Part shown: in pieces, positions 1-8,636 of the stretch | Layout of the letters: every line of letters begins with the position of its first letter | Numbering within the stretch: the first letter of the stretch is position 1 | Source: Pelagibacterales bacterium SAG-MED05 | Lineage (GTDB): Bacteria > Pseudomonadota > Alphaproteobacteria > Pelagibacterales > Pelagibacteraceae | NCBI GenBank assembly: GCA_014654415.1 | Contig: JACWDC010000001.1 | Span: 1 to 64,000, forward strand | Reading direction: 5' to 3' | Length of the DNA: 64,000 bases | Program-made: the position numbers and the translations under genes | The notes under the pieces: generated by a model | The model's input: only the letters and a program-made list of their open reading frames with translations | Told to the model about the DNA's origin: nothing | Databases searched by the model: none

Positions 1-56
1 CAAAATGGTTAATGAATATTCAAAGAATATAGATATGCAAGATATAGGATTGTTTT
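1..56 (+). other. Displaced inverted copy of an internal dnaX segment (chimeric edge)
   Basis: Bases 1-63 match the reverse complement of 9610-9672, inside dnaX, with one mismatch at base 57. The first 56 bases are identical. Read in the dnaX frame they encode the same peptide as mid-DnaX (residues around [17 protein letters not shown]). From base 57 onward the sequence is groEL, and the six bases gcaact (58-63) are shared by both parents. This looks like template switching at a microhomology in an amplified or assembled library. It is not a gene. Confidence 0.9.
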
Positions 57-936
57 AGCAACTCTAGTTGTAAATAAATTAAGAGGTGGTCTTAAAGTTG
101 TAGCTGTAAAAGCTCCAGGTTTTGGAGACAGAAGAAAAGCAATGTTAGAAGATATTGCTATTCTTACTGGTGGACAGGTAATCTCTGAAGACATTGGTCT
201 TAAATTAGAAAATGTTAAAATTAACGATCTTGGTTCTTGTAAAAAAGTTAAAATTGATAAAGAAAATAGTACTCTGGTTGCAGGTGAAGGTAAAAAATCT
301 GATATCGAAGCTAGATGCAATCAAATTAGATCTGAAATAAACGAAACAACATCTGATTATGATAAAGAAAAACTTCAAGAAAGGTTAGCTAAACTTGCTG
401 GAGGTGTTGCTGTAATTAAAGTTGGTGGCGCTACAGAAGTGGAAGTTAAAGAGAGAAAAGATAGAGTTGAAGATGCACTTAATGCAACAAGAGCTGCTGT
501 TGAAGAAGGAGTGGTTATTGGTGGTGGTTGTGCTTTACTTTATGCTGCTCAAGATCTAGACACTTTAAAAGTTAAAGGAGATGATCAAAAAGCAGGGGTG
601 GATATTGTTAAAAAAGCTCTTCAATCTCCTATTAGACAGATCACAGCAAATGCAGGAGTAGATGGTTCTGTTGTTGTTGGAAAGCTTATAGAAGGAAAAA
701 AATTATCTCAAGGTTACGATGCGCAAAACGAAGAATATGTAGATATGTTTGCCAAAGGTATTATAGACCCAACAAAAGTTGTTAGATCTGCTCTGCAAGA
801 TGCTGCGTCGATTGCCGGATTATTAATTACAACTGAAGCGATGATTGCAGACAAACCTGAAGAAAAAGACTCTGGTCCTGCTATGCCTCCTGGAGGAATG
901 GGTGGTATGGGTGGAATGGGTGGAATGGGAATGTAA
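55..936 (+). CDS. groEL: Chaperonin GroEL, C-terminal part (5' truncated by the chimeric edge)
   Basis: This is the 60-kDa chaperonin that folds proteins in the cytosol as a double heptameric ring with GroES. About 293 residues are present, roughly the C-terminal half of the usual 545. They begin in the conserved [11 protein letters not shown] stretch of the apical domain. The visible motifs are [35 protein letters not shown] and [14 protein letters not shown] (with the ATPase Asp), and the tail is a GGM repeat. In frame upstream of base 55 there are stop codons (10-15) and no GroEL homology, because that DNA comes from dnaX. The gene is probably intact in the real genome, and only this contig end is damaged. 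Confidence 0.95.
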   Translation, partial: LATLVVNKLRGGLKVVAVKAPGFGDRRKAMLEDIAILTGGQVISEDIGLKLENVKINDLGSCKKVKIDKENSTLVAGEGKKSDIEARCNQIRSEINETTSDYDKEKLQERLAKLAGGVAVIKVGGATEVEVKERKDRVEDALNATRAAVEEGVVIGGGCALLYAAQDLDTLKVKGDDQKAGVDIVKKALQSPIRQITANAGVDGSVVVGKLIEGKKLSQGYDAQNEEYVDMFAKGIIDPTKVVRSALQDAASIAGLLITTEAMIADKPEEKDSGPAMPPGGMGGMGGMGGMGM

Positions 937-942
937 TTTCAC

Positions 943-1620
943 TTAACCTAAAGAATTTAGAAAAGGCTGCAATTTTGCAGCCTTTTTTTTTGATAACAAC
1001 AAAACAGCAGATGAATTTAATATTAATCCATCTTTTAAAACTCTAAGATTATTATCCTGTAGTGTCTTTCCTGTAGATGTAATATCCGTGATTATCTCAG
1101 ACGATCCAATAAAAGGATAAGTTTCTGTTGCTCCAAGGCTAGAAATTAATTTATATTGAGTTACTCCTTTTGAAATTAAAAAATTATTGGTTAAATTAGG
1201 ATATTTTGTTGCTACTCTTAACCTTGTATTTCTTTTTGATCTGATATCAAAAGCTACTTCTTCTAAATCAGCGATGGTTTGAACATCAATCCAATCGTCA
1301 GGGACAGCTACGACTAGATTGGCACTACCAAAATTGAGTTTCTGCTTTATGGCTATTTTATCTTGTAAAGATTTCTTTGACTCACTTAAAAGATCTAAAC
1401 CGGATATACCAACATCTAACGTTCCATCACCCAATCTTTGTATTATCTCTTTAGCATGTAAATATATTACTTTTATATTGGGTTTGTTTTCAATATTTGC
1501 AAAATAATTTCTTTCTTTATCATTTTGTAAAATTTTTAAATCTCTATCATTAAAAAAAGCTATAGATTTATCTTTTAATCTCCCTTTGCTTGGTAACCCT
1601 ATAGTAATAGAATTTTTCAT
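943..1620 (-). CDS. hisG: ATP phosphoribosyltransferase, short form (HisG)
   Basis: It catalyses the first step of histidine biosynthesis, condensing ATP with PRPP. At 225 residues it is the short form, which lacks the C-terminal regulatory domain and needs HisZ. The N-terminal motif GLPSKGRLKD (about residues 8-17), DVGISGLDLL (69-78) and the PRPP-loop region with TSTGKTL support the call. It is the last gene of a hisS-hisZ-hisG unit and its start overlaps hisZ by 4 nt, so translation is probably coupled. Its last codons contain the terminator of the convergent groEL gene. Confidence 0.95.
   Translation of the reverse strand: MKNSITIGLPSKGRLKDKSIAFFNDRDLKILQNDKERNYFANIENKPNIKVIYLHAKEIIQRLGDGTLDVGISGLDLLSESKKSLQDKIAIKQKLNFGSANLVVAVPDDWIDVQTIADLEEVAFDIRSKRNTRLRVATKYPNLTNNFLISKGVTQYKLISSLGATETYPFIGSSEIITDITSTGKTLQDNNLRVLKDGLILNSSAVLLLSKKKAAKLQPFLNSLG
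962..991 (+). terminator. Rho-independent terminator of groEL, lying inside the hisG coding region
   Basis: A GC-rich stem (ggctgca pairing with tgcagcc) is followed by a run of nine T residues on the plus strand, 26 nt after the groEL stop. The same bases encode the C-terminal AAKLQPF residues of hisG on the other strand, so the terminator is built into a protein-coding region. Confidence 0.85.
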
Positions 1621-2654
1621 ATATTATTTAAATTAATTGCTGCTCCTACAGCTGGAATATTTTTCTTAGCTCCTAAACTTTTGAGCAAGTCATCGTATCT
1701 TCCTCCTCTTGCAATTTCTTTCTTTCCCGAAAAAATCTCAAAAACAATTCCTGTATAATATTCGATATCTCTTCCAAAGTTTGTAATAAAATTTACTTTT
1801 ATATTTAATTTCTTTAAATTTTGAATTGATTTAAATTCCTTAAAAATATTTTTTTGAAGATTATTCTTTTTAATAAAATCTAATAAAGTTTCATCTAACT
1901 TTGATAATTTACAATTAATTTTTAAGAATGATCTTATAATTTTAACAATATGTTTTCCTTCGCTAAATGATCTTGGGTCTTTTATTTTTTTGTCAAATCT
2001 TTTTAAAATTTCTGAAACAGATCGTCCGGCTATAATTTTATCTTGTGCCATTTTTTTCATTTCATAAAATCTTTTTTTATCTGTATCAAATGTAACAGGA
2101 TCTATGTCTGAGTTTTTTTCTAATCTTTTAAGTAATTCTTCAAAATATTTAGGACGCCAAAAATGTCTTATCAATCTTAATTTCCATCTTTCAGGCATAT
2201 CTAAAGAATTAACCAGACTATTAAATAAACTTATGTCACCGACTTTAATTTCAATTTTTTTACTTTGTATTTTCTCAGCAGAATTTAAAATCGTTTTGAT
2301 AACTTTATAATCATCTTGTAACTTGTTTTTTGAGCCCAAAATTTCAATGCCTAACTGATCGTTTATCAATTCAGATTTTTTTTTATCACTTCTTCTATAG
2401 GCTTGCCCTGAATAATAAATTTTAGATTTTGATTTTTTTTCTAGATATTTGATGCAAGACGCAACTGTAAGATCAGGTCTTAGGCACATTACTTTTCCAT
2501 CCTCATTTTCAAATGTAAGCATTGACCTTCTAAAATTTTCACCAGATCTTTGGATAATATACTCTGAGTCTAACAACACATCTGGTTCTGACAAAACAAA
2601 ACCGTTGCTCTTAAAAGTTTTAATAATCTGCTCAGATAATTTTTTTGATTTCAT
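1617..2654 (-). CDS. hisZ: ATP phosphoribosyltransferase regulatory subunit HisZ
   Basis: HisZ is a catalytically dead histidyl-tRNA synthetase paralogue that forms an octamer with short HisG and confers histidine feedback. The 345 residues show the class II synthetase fold: SRPDLT-like CLRPDLTVASC near residue 60, GQAYRRSDKK, and the C-terminal GRDIEYYTGIVFEIF and ARGGRYDDLL motifs. There is no anticodon-binding domain, which separates it from HisS. The start overlaps the end of hisS by 23 nt and the end overlaps hisG by 4 nt. The three genes therefore form one operon in which synthetase, regulator and enzyme are related or partnered. Confidence 0.93.
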   Translation of the reverse strand: MKSKKLSEQIIKTFKSNGFVLSEPDVLLDSEYIIQRSGENFRRSMLTFENEDGKVMCLRPDLTVASCIKYLEKKSKSKIYYSGQAYRRSDKKKSELINDQLGIEILGSKNKLQDDYKVIKTILNSAEKIQSKKIEIKVGDISLFNSLVNSLDMPERWKLRLIRHFWRPKYFEELLKRLEKNSDIDPVTFDTDKKRFYEMKKMAQDKIIAGRSVSEILKRFDKKIKDPRSFSEGKHIVKIIRSFLKINCKLSKLDETLLDFIKKNNLQKNIFKEFKSIQNLKKLNIKVNFITNFGRDIEYYTGIVFEIFSGKKEIARGGRYDDLLKSLGAKKNIPAVGAAINLNNI

Positions 2655-3966
2655 TAACTAATTCTTTAATTGATACTGATTTCTCATTGCCAGAGCTTAA
2701 ATCTCGTAAAGTTGGTTTTCCTGATTTTATTTCATCTTCGCCATAGAGAATAACTGCTGGTGCATTAATTTTATTTGCATATTCCATTTGTTTTTTTAAT
2801 TTGCTTTCTCCCGGATAAATCTCAGTACTAACCCCAGCATCTCTTAGAATTTTTTGTAAATTGATATAATCTTTCATCAAATTTTTATTAAAAATACAAA
2901 TAACAACTTGCTTTGATTGTTTGAGCTTAAATTCTTTTTTCTGCATTAACGCATAAACTAATCGATCTAAGCCTATGGATATTCCAGTTGCAGGAGCATC
3001 ATAATTGCCAAAATTATTTACTAAATTATCGTATCTTCCACCTCCGCCAATTGAACCAAATTGAATAACTTCTCCTTTATTATTTTTTACATCAAATTTT
3101 AGACTCACTTCAAATATTGGGCCAGTATAATACTCAAGTCCTCTTATAATGGATGGGTTAAATTCAAAATTTGAAAAACCATAATCTTTAAATGTTTTAA
3201 AAATCTCTAAAAGATCTTCGGTATCTGGTGTCTTTTTATTTAATTCTTTTTCTACTATCTCTATACTAGATAAATTTAAATTTGCGCCTTTAGTAAAATC
3301 TCCCGATTTATCTTTTCGACCCTTTCCAAGTAATTGCTTAACTCCATTCCAACCCAATCGATCAATTTTATCTAAAGCTCTAAGAGCTGTAAGTCTTTGT
3401 TCATTGTTATTTATATTAACTTTTTTAAATAATTCTTCTGTGATTTTTCTAGAAGAAATTTTGATAACGTACTCTTCTTTGCTTAATCCACACTTCTCAA
3501 GTATTTCAGAAATTAACACACATAACTCTGCGTCAGCCTGTAAACTTTTTGTGCCAACAAAATCTGCATCAAATTGTAAAAATTCTCTGAACCTTCCTGG
3601 TCCAGGTTTTTCATTTCTCCATACAGTGCCAAGTTGATATCTTTTAAAAGGTTTTGGAATCTCTAAATAATTTTTTGCAACATACCGTGCTAATGGCGCC
3701 GTTAGATCATATCTCAAAGATAACCATTTTTTTTCATCTTGAAATGAAAAAACACCTTCGTCTGGCCTATCTTTGTCAGGTAAAAATTTTCCAATACTAT
3801 CCGTATACTCAAAACTTGGGGTTTCGAGATACTGAAAACCATACTTGATCATAACTTCTTTAATATTTGAAATTATAAAATCACGTACAAGTAATTCTTT
3901 TTCTTGTCTGTCAACAAACCCTAACGGAAGTTCTTTTGAGGGTTTGTTTTTTTTATCTTTCGTCAT
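2632..3966 (-). CDS. hisS: Histidyl-tRNA synthetase
   Basis: It charges tRNA-His with histidine. Class II motifs are visible: the motif 2 region GTVWRNEKPGPGRFREF, the histidine-binding RGLEYYTGPIFEV, and motif 3 with GGGGRYDNLV and ATGISIGLDRL. A C-terminal anticodon-binding domain follows. I chose the start at 3966 (MTKDKKNK, 444 residues). The open frame runs on to 4032, but that extension is antisense-free read-through of the tRNA-His gene and is not protein-like. The tRNA for the same amino acid lies 4 nt upstream on the same strand, so enzyme and substrate are co-located. The enzyme is expected to be the alphaproteobacterial type that matches a tRNA without G-1. Confidence 0.95.
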   Translation of the reverse strand: MTKDKKNKPSKELPLGFVDRQEKELLVRDFIISNIKEVMIKYGFQYLETPSFEYTDSIGKFLPDKDRPDEGVFSFQDEKKWLSLRYDLTAPLARYVAKNYLEIPKPFKRYQLGTVWRNEKPGPGRFREFLQFDADFVGTKSLQADAELCVLISEILEKCGLSKEEYVIKISSRKITEELFKKVNINNNEQRLTALRALDKIDRLGWNGVKQLLGKGRKDKSGDFTKGANLNLSSIEIVEKELNKKTPDTEDLLEIFKTFKDYGFSNFEFNPSIIRGLEYYTGPIFEVSLKFDVKNNKGEVIQFGSIGGGGRYDNLVNNFGNYDAPATGISIGLDRLVYALMQKKEFKLKQSKQVVICIFNKNLMKDYINLQKILRDAGVSTEIYPGESKLKKQMEYANKINAPAVILYGEDEIKSGKPTLRDLSSGNEKSVSIKELVNEIKKII

Positions 3967-3970
3967 TTTT

Positions 3971-4047
3971 TGGTACAGCAGGGTGGATTTGAACCACCGA
4001 CCCCTAGTTCCACAAACTAGTGCTCTAACCAACTGAGCTACTGCTGC
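3971..4047 (-). tRNA. tRNA-His (GTG anticodon), CCA encoded
   Basis: A complete cloverleaf of 77 nt. The acceptor stem is GCAGCAG paired with CTGCTGT, the D arm starts GCTC, the anticodon loop is TTGTGGA (anticodon GTG), and the T arm is GGTGG-TTCAAAT-CCACC. The end is A73 followed by an encoded CCA. The base before position 1 is T, so no G-1 is encoded, and the first pair is G1:U72. This matches the derived tRNA-His known from many alphaproteobacteria. Confidence 0.97.
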
Positions 4048-4225
4048 ATGACTCCTTTTTATATTAATTATTAATAAATTTGTATTTTAAAATTTGTAAT
4101 GATTTAGCTAAGCAATAGCCTAGCGTGCATTCTGTGAGAATGTGATGTAAAAACAGAAGTTATGTTTTTTATAATCATTGATATGTATTTAAGAAGTAAT
4201 TGTGTCTATTTCAAGGAAAAATTAC

Positions 4226-4259
4226 CGGGACAAAAAACTATCTAGAGCTTAGTGTCCCG
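4226..4259 (-). other. Inverted repeat 3' of cspA
   Basis: A 7-bp perfect inverted repeat (cgggaca and tgtcccg) separated by 20 nt lies 27 nt beyond the cspA stop. There is no clear U tract directly after it, so it may be an imperfect terminator or an mRNA 3' structure. The rest of 4048-4285 has no reading frame or RNA family that I recognise. Confidence 0.35.
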
Positions 4260-4285
4260 TTAATCTGTGATTTTGGAAATAAGAT

Positions 4286-4498
4286 TTAAGATGTTTTCTG
4301 CAATTTAACTGCGGAAGGACCTTTTTCTCCATTCTCCACTTCAAACGTTAACTCATCACCTTCGTTTAAGTATTTTAAACCAGCTTCTCTAACTGCTGAA
4401 GAATGAACGAACACGTCTTTTTCTTTGTCTTCTCTTTCAATGAAACCGTAACCTTTAGTACCATTGAACCACTTTACTTTACCTTTTAGTGTACTCAT
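4286..4498 (-). CDS. cspA: Cold-shock domain protein (CspA family)
   Basis: A single cold-shock domain of 70 residues that binds single-stranded nucleic acid and acts as an RNA chaperone. RNP1 is KGYGFI (residues 15-20) and RNP2 is VFVH (29-32). The length is normal for the family. The gene stands alone with its own promoter and a 5' leader containing a short hairpin, which fits post-transcriptional control as in other csp genes. Paralogue numbering cannot be settled here, so cspA is a family label. Confidence 0.93.
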   Translation of the reverse strand: MSTLKGKVKWFNGTKGYGFIEREDKEKDVFVHSSAVREAGLKYLNEGDELTFEVENGEKGPSAVKLQKTS

Positions 4499-4531
4499 AT
4501 TGTTTACTTTTCCTTATTTGTTATTAACTTT

Positions 4532-4550
4532 AGTTAGTAAAATACTAACT
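4532..4550 (-). other. Hairpin in the cspA 5' leader
   Basis: An 8-bp perfect stem (agttagta with tactaact) closes a 3-nt loop about 35 nt upstream of the cspA start and just downstream of the promoter. It would sit close to the 5' end of the transcript, where it could influence stability or translation. Confidence 0.5.
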
Positions 4551-4556
4551 GAGAAC

Positions 4557-4585
4557 CTTAAATAGATTTGTATATAGAATGTCAA
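4557..4585 (-). promoter_or_regulatory. Predicted sigma-70 promoter of cspA
   Basis: On the minus strand a perfect TTGACA -35 box (4580-4585) is followed after 17 nt by TTTAAG (4557-4562) as a weak -10 box. The position, about 60 nt before the start codon, suits a leader of around 50 nt. Confidence 0.5.
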
Positions 4586-4630
4586 TAGATGATTTAAATA
4601 ATCTAAAAAATTGTTTTTTTGCAACAGTAA

Positions 4631-5734
4631 TTAATAAATAATTGACACTAAACCTGCAATAAATACCAGGCTAATTCCTATATAAATTAGTTTATTTTTA
4701 ACAATATGGGTTTTAATTTTTTGAATGTCAGATCCTTTATAGCTTAATCCTGCATCTAAATCAGATGATTTGCTAAAACCTTGATCTCTCCCAATTTTCA
4801 AAAATTTTGCTTTTCTATGCTCATAAACTTCTTCCCTTGTAAAACTTTCAAAGCCACGTAAATTTTTTATAATTGAATGTTTAATATCATCAGCTATTGC
4901 TTCTGGATTTCTATGCGCTCCTCCAAGAGGTTCAGGAATAATTTCATCAATAATTCCTAAATTTAATAAATCTTTTGCAGTCATTTTCATAGCTTCAGCA
5001 GCTTGCAAGGATTTTGTTGGGTCTCTCCAAAGTATTGAAGCGCAACCTTCGGGAGAGATAACAGAATAAATTGAGTTTTCTAACATGATAACTTTATTTG
5101 ATGATGCTAAAGCAACTGCTCCACCCGATCCGCCTTCTCCTATAATAATAGAAATATTTGGAACGCTTATAGACATAGAAGATTCTATTGAATGAGCTAT
5201 TGCTGACGCTTGCCCTCTTTGCTCGGCACCAATACCTGGATAAGCTCCAGGTGTATCAATAAAGATAACTACAGGAATTTGAAATCGATCAGCTAGCTTC
5301 ATTAATCTAATACATTTTCTATATCCCTCTGGACGCATCATTCCAAAATTTCTTTCTATTCTTGTATTTAAGTCTTCACCCTTTTCTTGTCCAATAACTA
5401 AAACAGATCTATTATCTATTAAACCAAAACCTGCAATTACAGATTTATCATCTCCAAAATATCTATCTCCTGACAATAATGTAAACTGATTAAATATTTT
5501 TTTAATATAAAAATTTGCTTTAGGTCTATCCTCATGACGAGCAACTAAAGTTTTTTGCCAGCCATTTAAATTTTTATAGGTCTGTTTTAATTTTTCGTTA
5601 ATTTCTTCCTGAGTAATTTTGATTTTTTTTGTATCTACTTCAGATATTCCTTCTGATCCGAAAGGACTTTTAAGATTATCTACTTCTTCTTCTAGAGCTT
5701 TGATTTCTTTTTCAAATTCTAAATAATTTTTCAT
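4631..5734 (-). CDS. accA: Acetyl-CoA carboxylase carboxyltransferase subunit alpha with a C-terminal hydrophobic tail
   Basis: With AccD it transfers carboxyl from biotin to acetyl-CoA to give malonyl-CoA for fatty acid synthesis. The core is typical: RPEGYRKCIRLM, FIDTPGAYPGIGAEQRGQ, EGGSGGAVALA and SPEGCASILWRD. The family is usually about 320 residues, and this one has 367. The extra C-terminal part ends in LIYIGISLVFIAGLVSIIY (349-367), a run long enough to span or insert in a membrane as a tail anchor. The partner accD lies 42 kb away in the trp operon. The start at 5734 gives the usual N-terminal helix (MKNYLEFEKEI). Confidence 0.93.
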   Translation of the reverse strand: MKNYLEFEKEIKALEEEVDNLKSPFGSEGISEVDTKKIKITQEEINEKLKQTYKNLNGWQKTLVARHEDRPKANFYIKKIFNQFTLLSGDRYFGDDKSVIAGFGLIDNRSVLVIGQEKGEDLNTRIERNFGMMRPEGYRKCIRLMKLADRFQIPVVIFIDTPGAYPGIGAEQRGQASAIAHSIESSMSISVPNISIIIGEGGSGGAVALASSNKVIMLENSIYSVISPEGCASILWRDPTKSLQAAEAMKMTAKDLLNLGIIDEIIPEPLGGAHRNPEAIADDIKHSIIKNLRGFESFTREEVYEHRKAKFLKIGRDQGFSKSSDLDAGLSYKGSDIQKIKTHIVKNKLIYIGISLVFIAGLVSIIY

Positions 5735-5865
5735 AATAGTTAAATAATATAATTCTAGTATTGATAGAACTCAATTAAGTCAACAAATTGTCTAAAAAAA
5801 TGTCACAGTAATTAACATTTAACTTTAAATAACCAACATAGATAGGGTAAAAAGATTGGTGATTT
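5735..5865. other. Divergent intergenic region between accA and glcB, no riboswitch seen
   Basis: These 131 nt carry the promoters of both genes. In cultured SAR11 strains a glycine riboswitch has been described ahead of malate synthase. I looked for its conserved core on the plus strand and do not see it: there is no GGAGAG-type element and no pair of conserved stems. No other structure stands out. Confidence 0.6.
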
Positions 5866-8034
5866 ATGAATTATATTAATAAAAATGACTTTAAAATAAA
5901 TTCTACGTTATTTGAATTTATTAACAAAGAAGCTATTCCAGGTTTAGACATTAAATCAGAGGATTTTTGGGAAAATTTTGGAAAAGTTGTCCATGAACTT
6001 GCTCCTATAAATAAATCATTAATTAAAAAAAGAGAAACTATTCAAAAACAAATTGATGATTGGCATAAAAAAGATGAGAACAAAGATTTTAATAAGGAGA
6101 AATATATAAGTTTTTTAAAATCTATTTCATATATTGTTGATCAAAAAGAAGATTTTAAAATAAACACCTCTGATGTAGATAAAGAAATTTCTTCTATTGC
6201 AGGACCTCAGCTAGTAGTTCCAGTAGATAATGCTAGATATGCACTAAATGCAGCTAATGCTCGATGGGGAAGTTTATACGATGCTTTATACGGTACTGAC
6301 GTAATTCCTGGAGAAAAAGGGAAAGGCCATAATAAAGAAAGAGCTAATAAAGTAATTTCTTATGTAAGAGAATTTTTAGATCAAGTCTTTCCTCTTAAAG
6401 TTGATAGTTGGAAAGAAATTTCTAAAATTCAAATTGAAGGAAATGATTTAATATTGCTTATAAAAGATAAAAAAAATTATCTAAAAGATAATAAACAATT
6501 TGTTGGTTTCAATGGAGAGAAAACTAAACCTCATTCAGTATTACTTAAAAATAACAATCTACACATAGATATTGTTATTGATCCAAAAAATATGATCGGA
6601 AAAGATGATAAAGCAAATATTTCTGATTTTATTATTGAGTCAGCTATATCCACTATTATAGACAATGAGGACTCTGTGGCTGCGGTAGATGCGGAAGATA
6701 AAGTTAAATGCTACAGAAATTGGCTTGGATTAATGAAGGGTGATTTGAAAACAAATATGGAAAAAAATGGAAAAACATTTGTTCGTAAACTAAACCCTGA
6801 CAGAAATTACATTGGTAAAGATGGATCAAAAATTGAACTTCATGGAAGAGCTTTATTATTAAATAGAAATGTTGGTCATTTAATGACTAACCCTTCGATT
6901 ATTTTAAAGGATGGATCTGAAATTCCTGAAGGTATTATGGACGCCTTTATTTCTACACTGTGTGCTATGCATGATTTTAAGAATAAAAAAAATTCAAGAA
7001 CAAAATCTTTTTATATTGTTAAGCCAAAAATGCATGGTCCAGAAGAAGTAGCCTTTACCAATATTTTATTTGAAAAAGTAGAAGATGCTCTGGGAATAAA
7101 AAGATTTTCTATTAAAGTTGGTATAATGGATGAAGAGAGAAGAACAACAATCAACTTAAAAGAATGTATAAGAGAAGTAAAAGATAGGATTGTTTTCATC
7201 AACACGGGTTTCCTAGACAGAACTGGAGATGAAATGCATACTTCATTCGAGATAGGCCCAATGATTTTCAAAGGTGAAATGAAAAAATCTACTTGGTTGA
7301 ATTCCTATGAAAACTGGAATGTTGATATAGGTTTAGATTGTGGTTTTTCGGGAAAAGCTCAAATTGGAAAAGGCATGTGGGCTATGCCAGATAAAATGAA
7401 AGACATGATGGATCAAAAGATTGTGCATCCTAAATCAGGAGCTAACTGTGCTTGGGTGCCCTCTCCAACTGCTGCAACACTACACTCCATGCACTATCAC
7501 AAAGTAAGTGTATTTAATGAACAAGAAAAAATTAAAGCAAGAAAAAAAGCAAAATTAGAAGATCTTTTAGAAATACCAAAGGCTGATAGACTAAATTGGC
7601 CAGTTGAAGATATAAATCGGGAGCTAGAAAATAATGCTCAAGGTATTTTAGGTTATGTTGTTAGATGGATTGATCAAGGAGTAGGTTGTTCTAAAGTCCC
7701 AGACATAAATAATATTGGTTTAATGGAAGATAGAGCAACACTTAGAATATCTTCTCAACACATAGCTAATTGGTTGCATCATGGAATTTGTACAAAAGAC
7801 CAAGTAATGAAAGTGATGAAAAAAATGGCTACTATCGTAGATAAACAAAATGAAAAAGATCCAGCTTACTTTCGTAGTGGAAGATCTGGTTATACAAAAA
7901 TGTCAGATGACTTTGATAACTCAGTTGCTTTTTCAGCTGCTTGTGATTTAGTTTTTAAAGGAAGAGTTCAGCCTTCTGGATATACTGAGCCTCTTTTACA
8001 TCTAAAAAGGCTAGAAAAAAAAGCATCTGTTTAA
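5866..8034 (+). CDS. glcB: Malate synthase G
   Basis: It condenses glyoxylate with acetyl-CoA to give malate, completing use of glyoxylate from the glyoxylate shunt or from glycolate and glycine. The 722 residues match the monomeric G form, not the shorter A form. Visible motifs are [20 protein letters not shown] near residue 120, [15 protein letters not shown], the TIM-barrel segment [17 protein letters not shown], and [15 protein letters not shown] near the C terminus with the catalytic acid. The 3' end overlaps the convergent recR by 4 nt. No isocitrate lyase is in this window. Confidence 0.97.
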   Translation: MNYINKNDFKINSTLFEFINKEAIPGLDIKSEDFWENFGKVVHELAPINKSLIKKRETIQKQIDDWHKKDENKDFNKEKYISFLKSISYIVDQKEDFKINTSDVDKEISSIAGPQLVVPVDNARYALNAANARWGSLYDALYGTDVIPGEKGKGHNKERANKVISYVREFLDQVFPLKVDSWKEISKIQIEGNDLILLIKDKKNYLKDNKQFVGFNGEKTKPHSVLLKNNNLHIDIVIDPKNMIGKDDKANISDFIIESAISTIIDNEDSVAAVDAEDKVKCYRNWLGLMKGDLKTNMEKNGKTFVRKLNPDRNYIGKDGSKIELHGRALLLNRNVGHLMTNPSIILKDGSEIPEGIMDAFISTLCAMHDFKNKKNSRTKSFYIVKPKMHGPEEVAFTNILFEKVEDALGIKRFSIKVGIMDEERRTTINLKECIREVKDRIVFINTGFLDRTGDEMHTSFEIGPMIFKGEMKKSTWLNSYENWNVDIGLDCGFSGKAQIGKGMWAMPDKMKDMMDQKIVHPKSGANCAWVPSPTAATLHSMHYHKVSVFNEQEKIKARKKAKLEDLLEIPKADRLNWPVEDINRELENNAQGILGYVVRWIDQGVGCSKVPDINNIGLMEDRATLRISSQHIANWLHHGICTKDQVMKVMKKMATIVDKQNEKDPAYFRSGRSGYTKMSDDFDNSVAFSAACDLVFKGRVQPSGYTEPLLHLKRLEKKASV

Positions 8035-8636
8035 CTTCCGGTAACAGGCACTCTATTCTTAAAAGCTGAGAATAATGTTCCATCATCTAGCTGTTCGATT
8101 TCACCTCCAACTGGCAATCCTTGAGCTAATTTTGTAATCTTAATTTTACCGTTTTTAATTGTATCTTCAATATAATGGGCGGTAGTTTGCCCCTCTACTG
8201 TTGCGCTAGTTGCAATAATAACTTCTTTAAGACTATTTTTCTTAATCCTTTTAACTAAAGAGTCTAATAGTAAATTTTTTTGTTCATAATTTTCATTTGA
8301 ATTCAAAGTGCCACCTAAAATATGATAATGGCCTTTATAAATATTTGCTGAGTCGATAACCCACATATCTGCAAGATTTTCCACGATACAGATCTTGTCA
8401 TAAGCATTATTGCTAGAACATATGCAAATTTTATCCATTATTTTTAAGTTTCCACAATCAGCACAACGCACTACCTTCTTATATACCTGAGCTAAGGACT
8501 TGGCTAAAGGCTTTACCATGCTGTCTTTATTATTAATTAATTTTAAAATAATTCTTTTTGCTGATTTAGGCCCTAAGCCTGGAAGTTTAGAAAATTGTTT
8601 TATAAGCTCGTTTATTTCGGGAATATTATTATCCAT
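8031..8636 (-). CDS. recR: Recombination mediator protein RecR
   Basis: RecR works with RecO (and RecF) to load RecA on single-stranded gaps. The 201 residues show the N-terminal helix-hairpin-helix ([12 protein letters not shown]), a Cys zinc motif ([16 protein letters not shown], about 57-72) and a C-terminal Toprim domain starting at [13 protein letters not shown] with [10 protein letters not shown] and the [13 protein letters not shown] end. It is the last gene of dnaX-ybaB-recR, with the start abutting ybaB (1-nt overlap), a conserved bacterial order. Confidence 0.96.
   Translation of the reverse strand: MDNNIPEINELIKQFSKLPGLGPKSAKRIILKLINNKDSMVKPLAKSLAQVYKKVVRCADCGNLKIMDKICICSSNNAYDKICIVENLADMWVIDSANIYKGHYHILGGTLNSNENYEQKNLLLDSLVKRIKKNSLKEVIIATSATVEGQTTAHYIEDTIKNGKIKITKLAQGLPVGGEIEQLDDGTLFSAFKNRVPVTGS

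Noticed and set aside
9-320. Minus-strand frame over the groEL start
   Set aside because: It is antisense to groEL and crosses the chimeric join. It has no recognisable protein features.
3967-4032. N-terminal extension of HisS by 22 residues
   Set aside because: The extension reads through the tRNA-His gene and has no synthetase homology. The start at 3966 is better.
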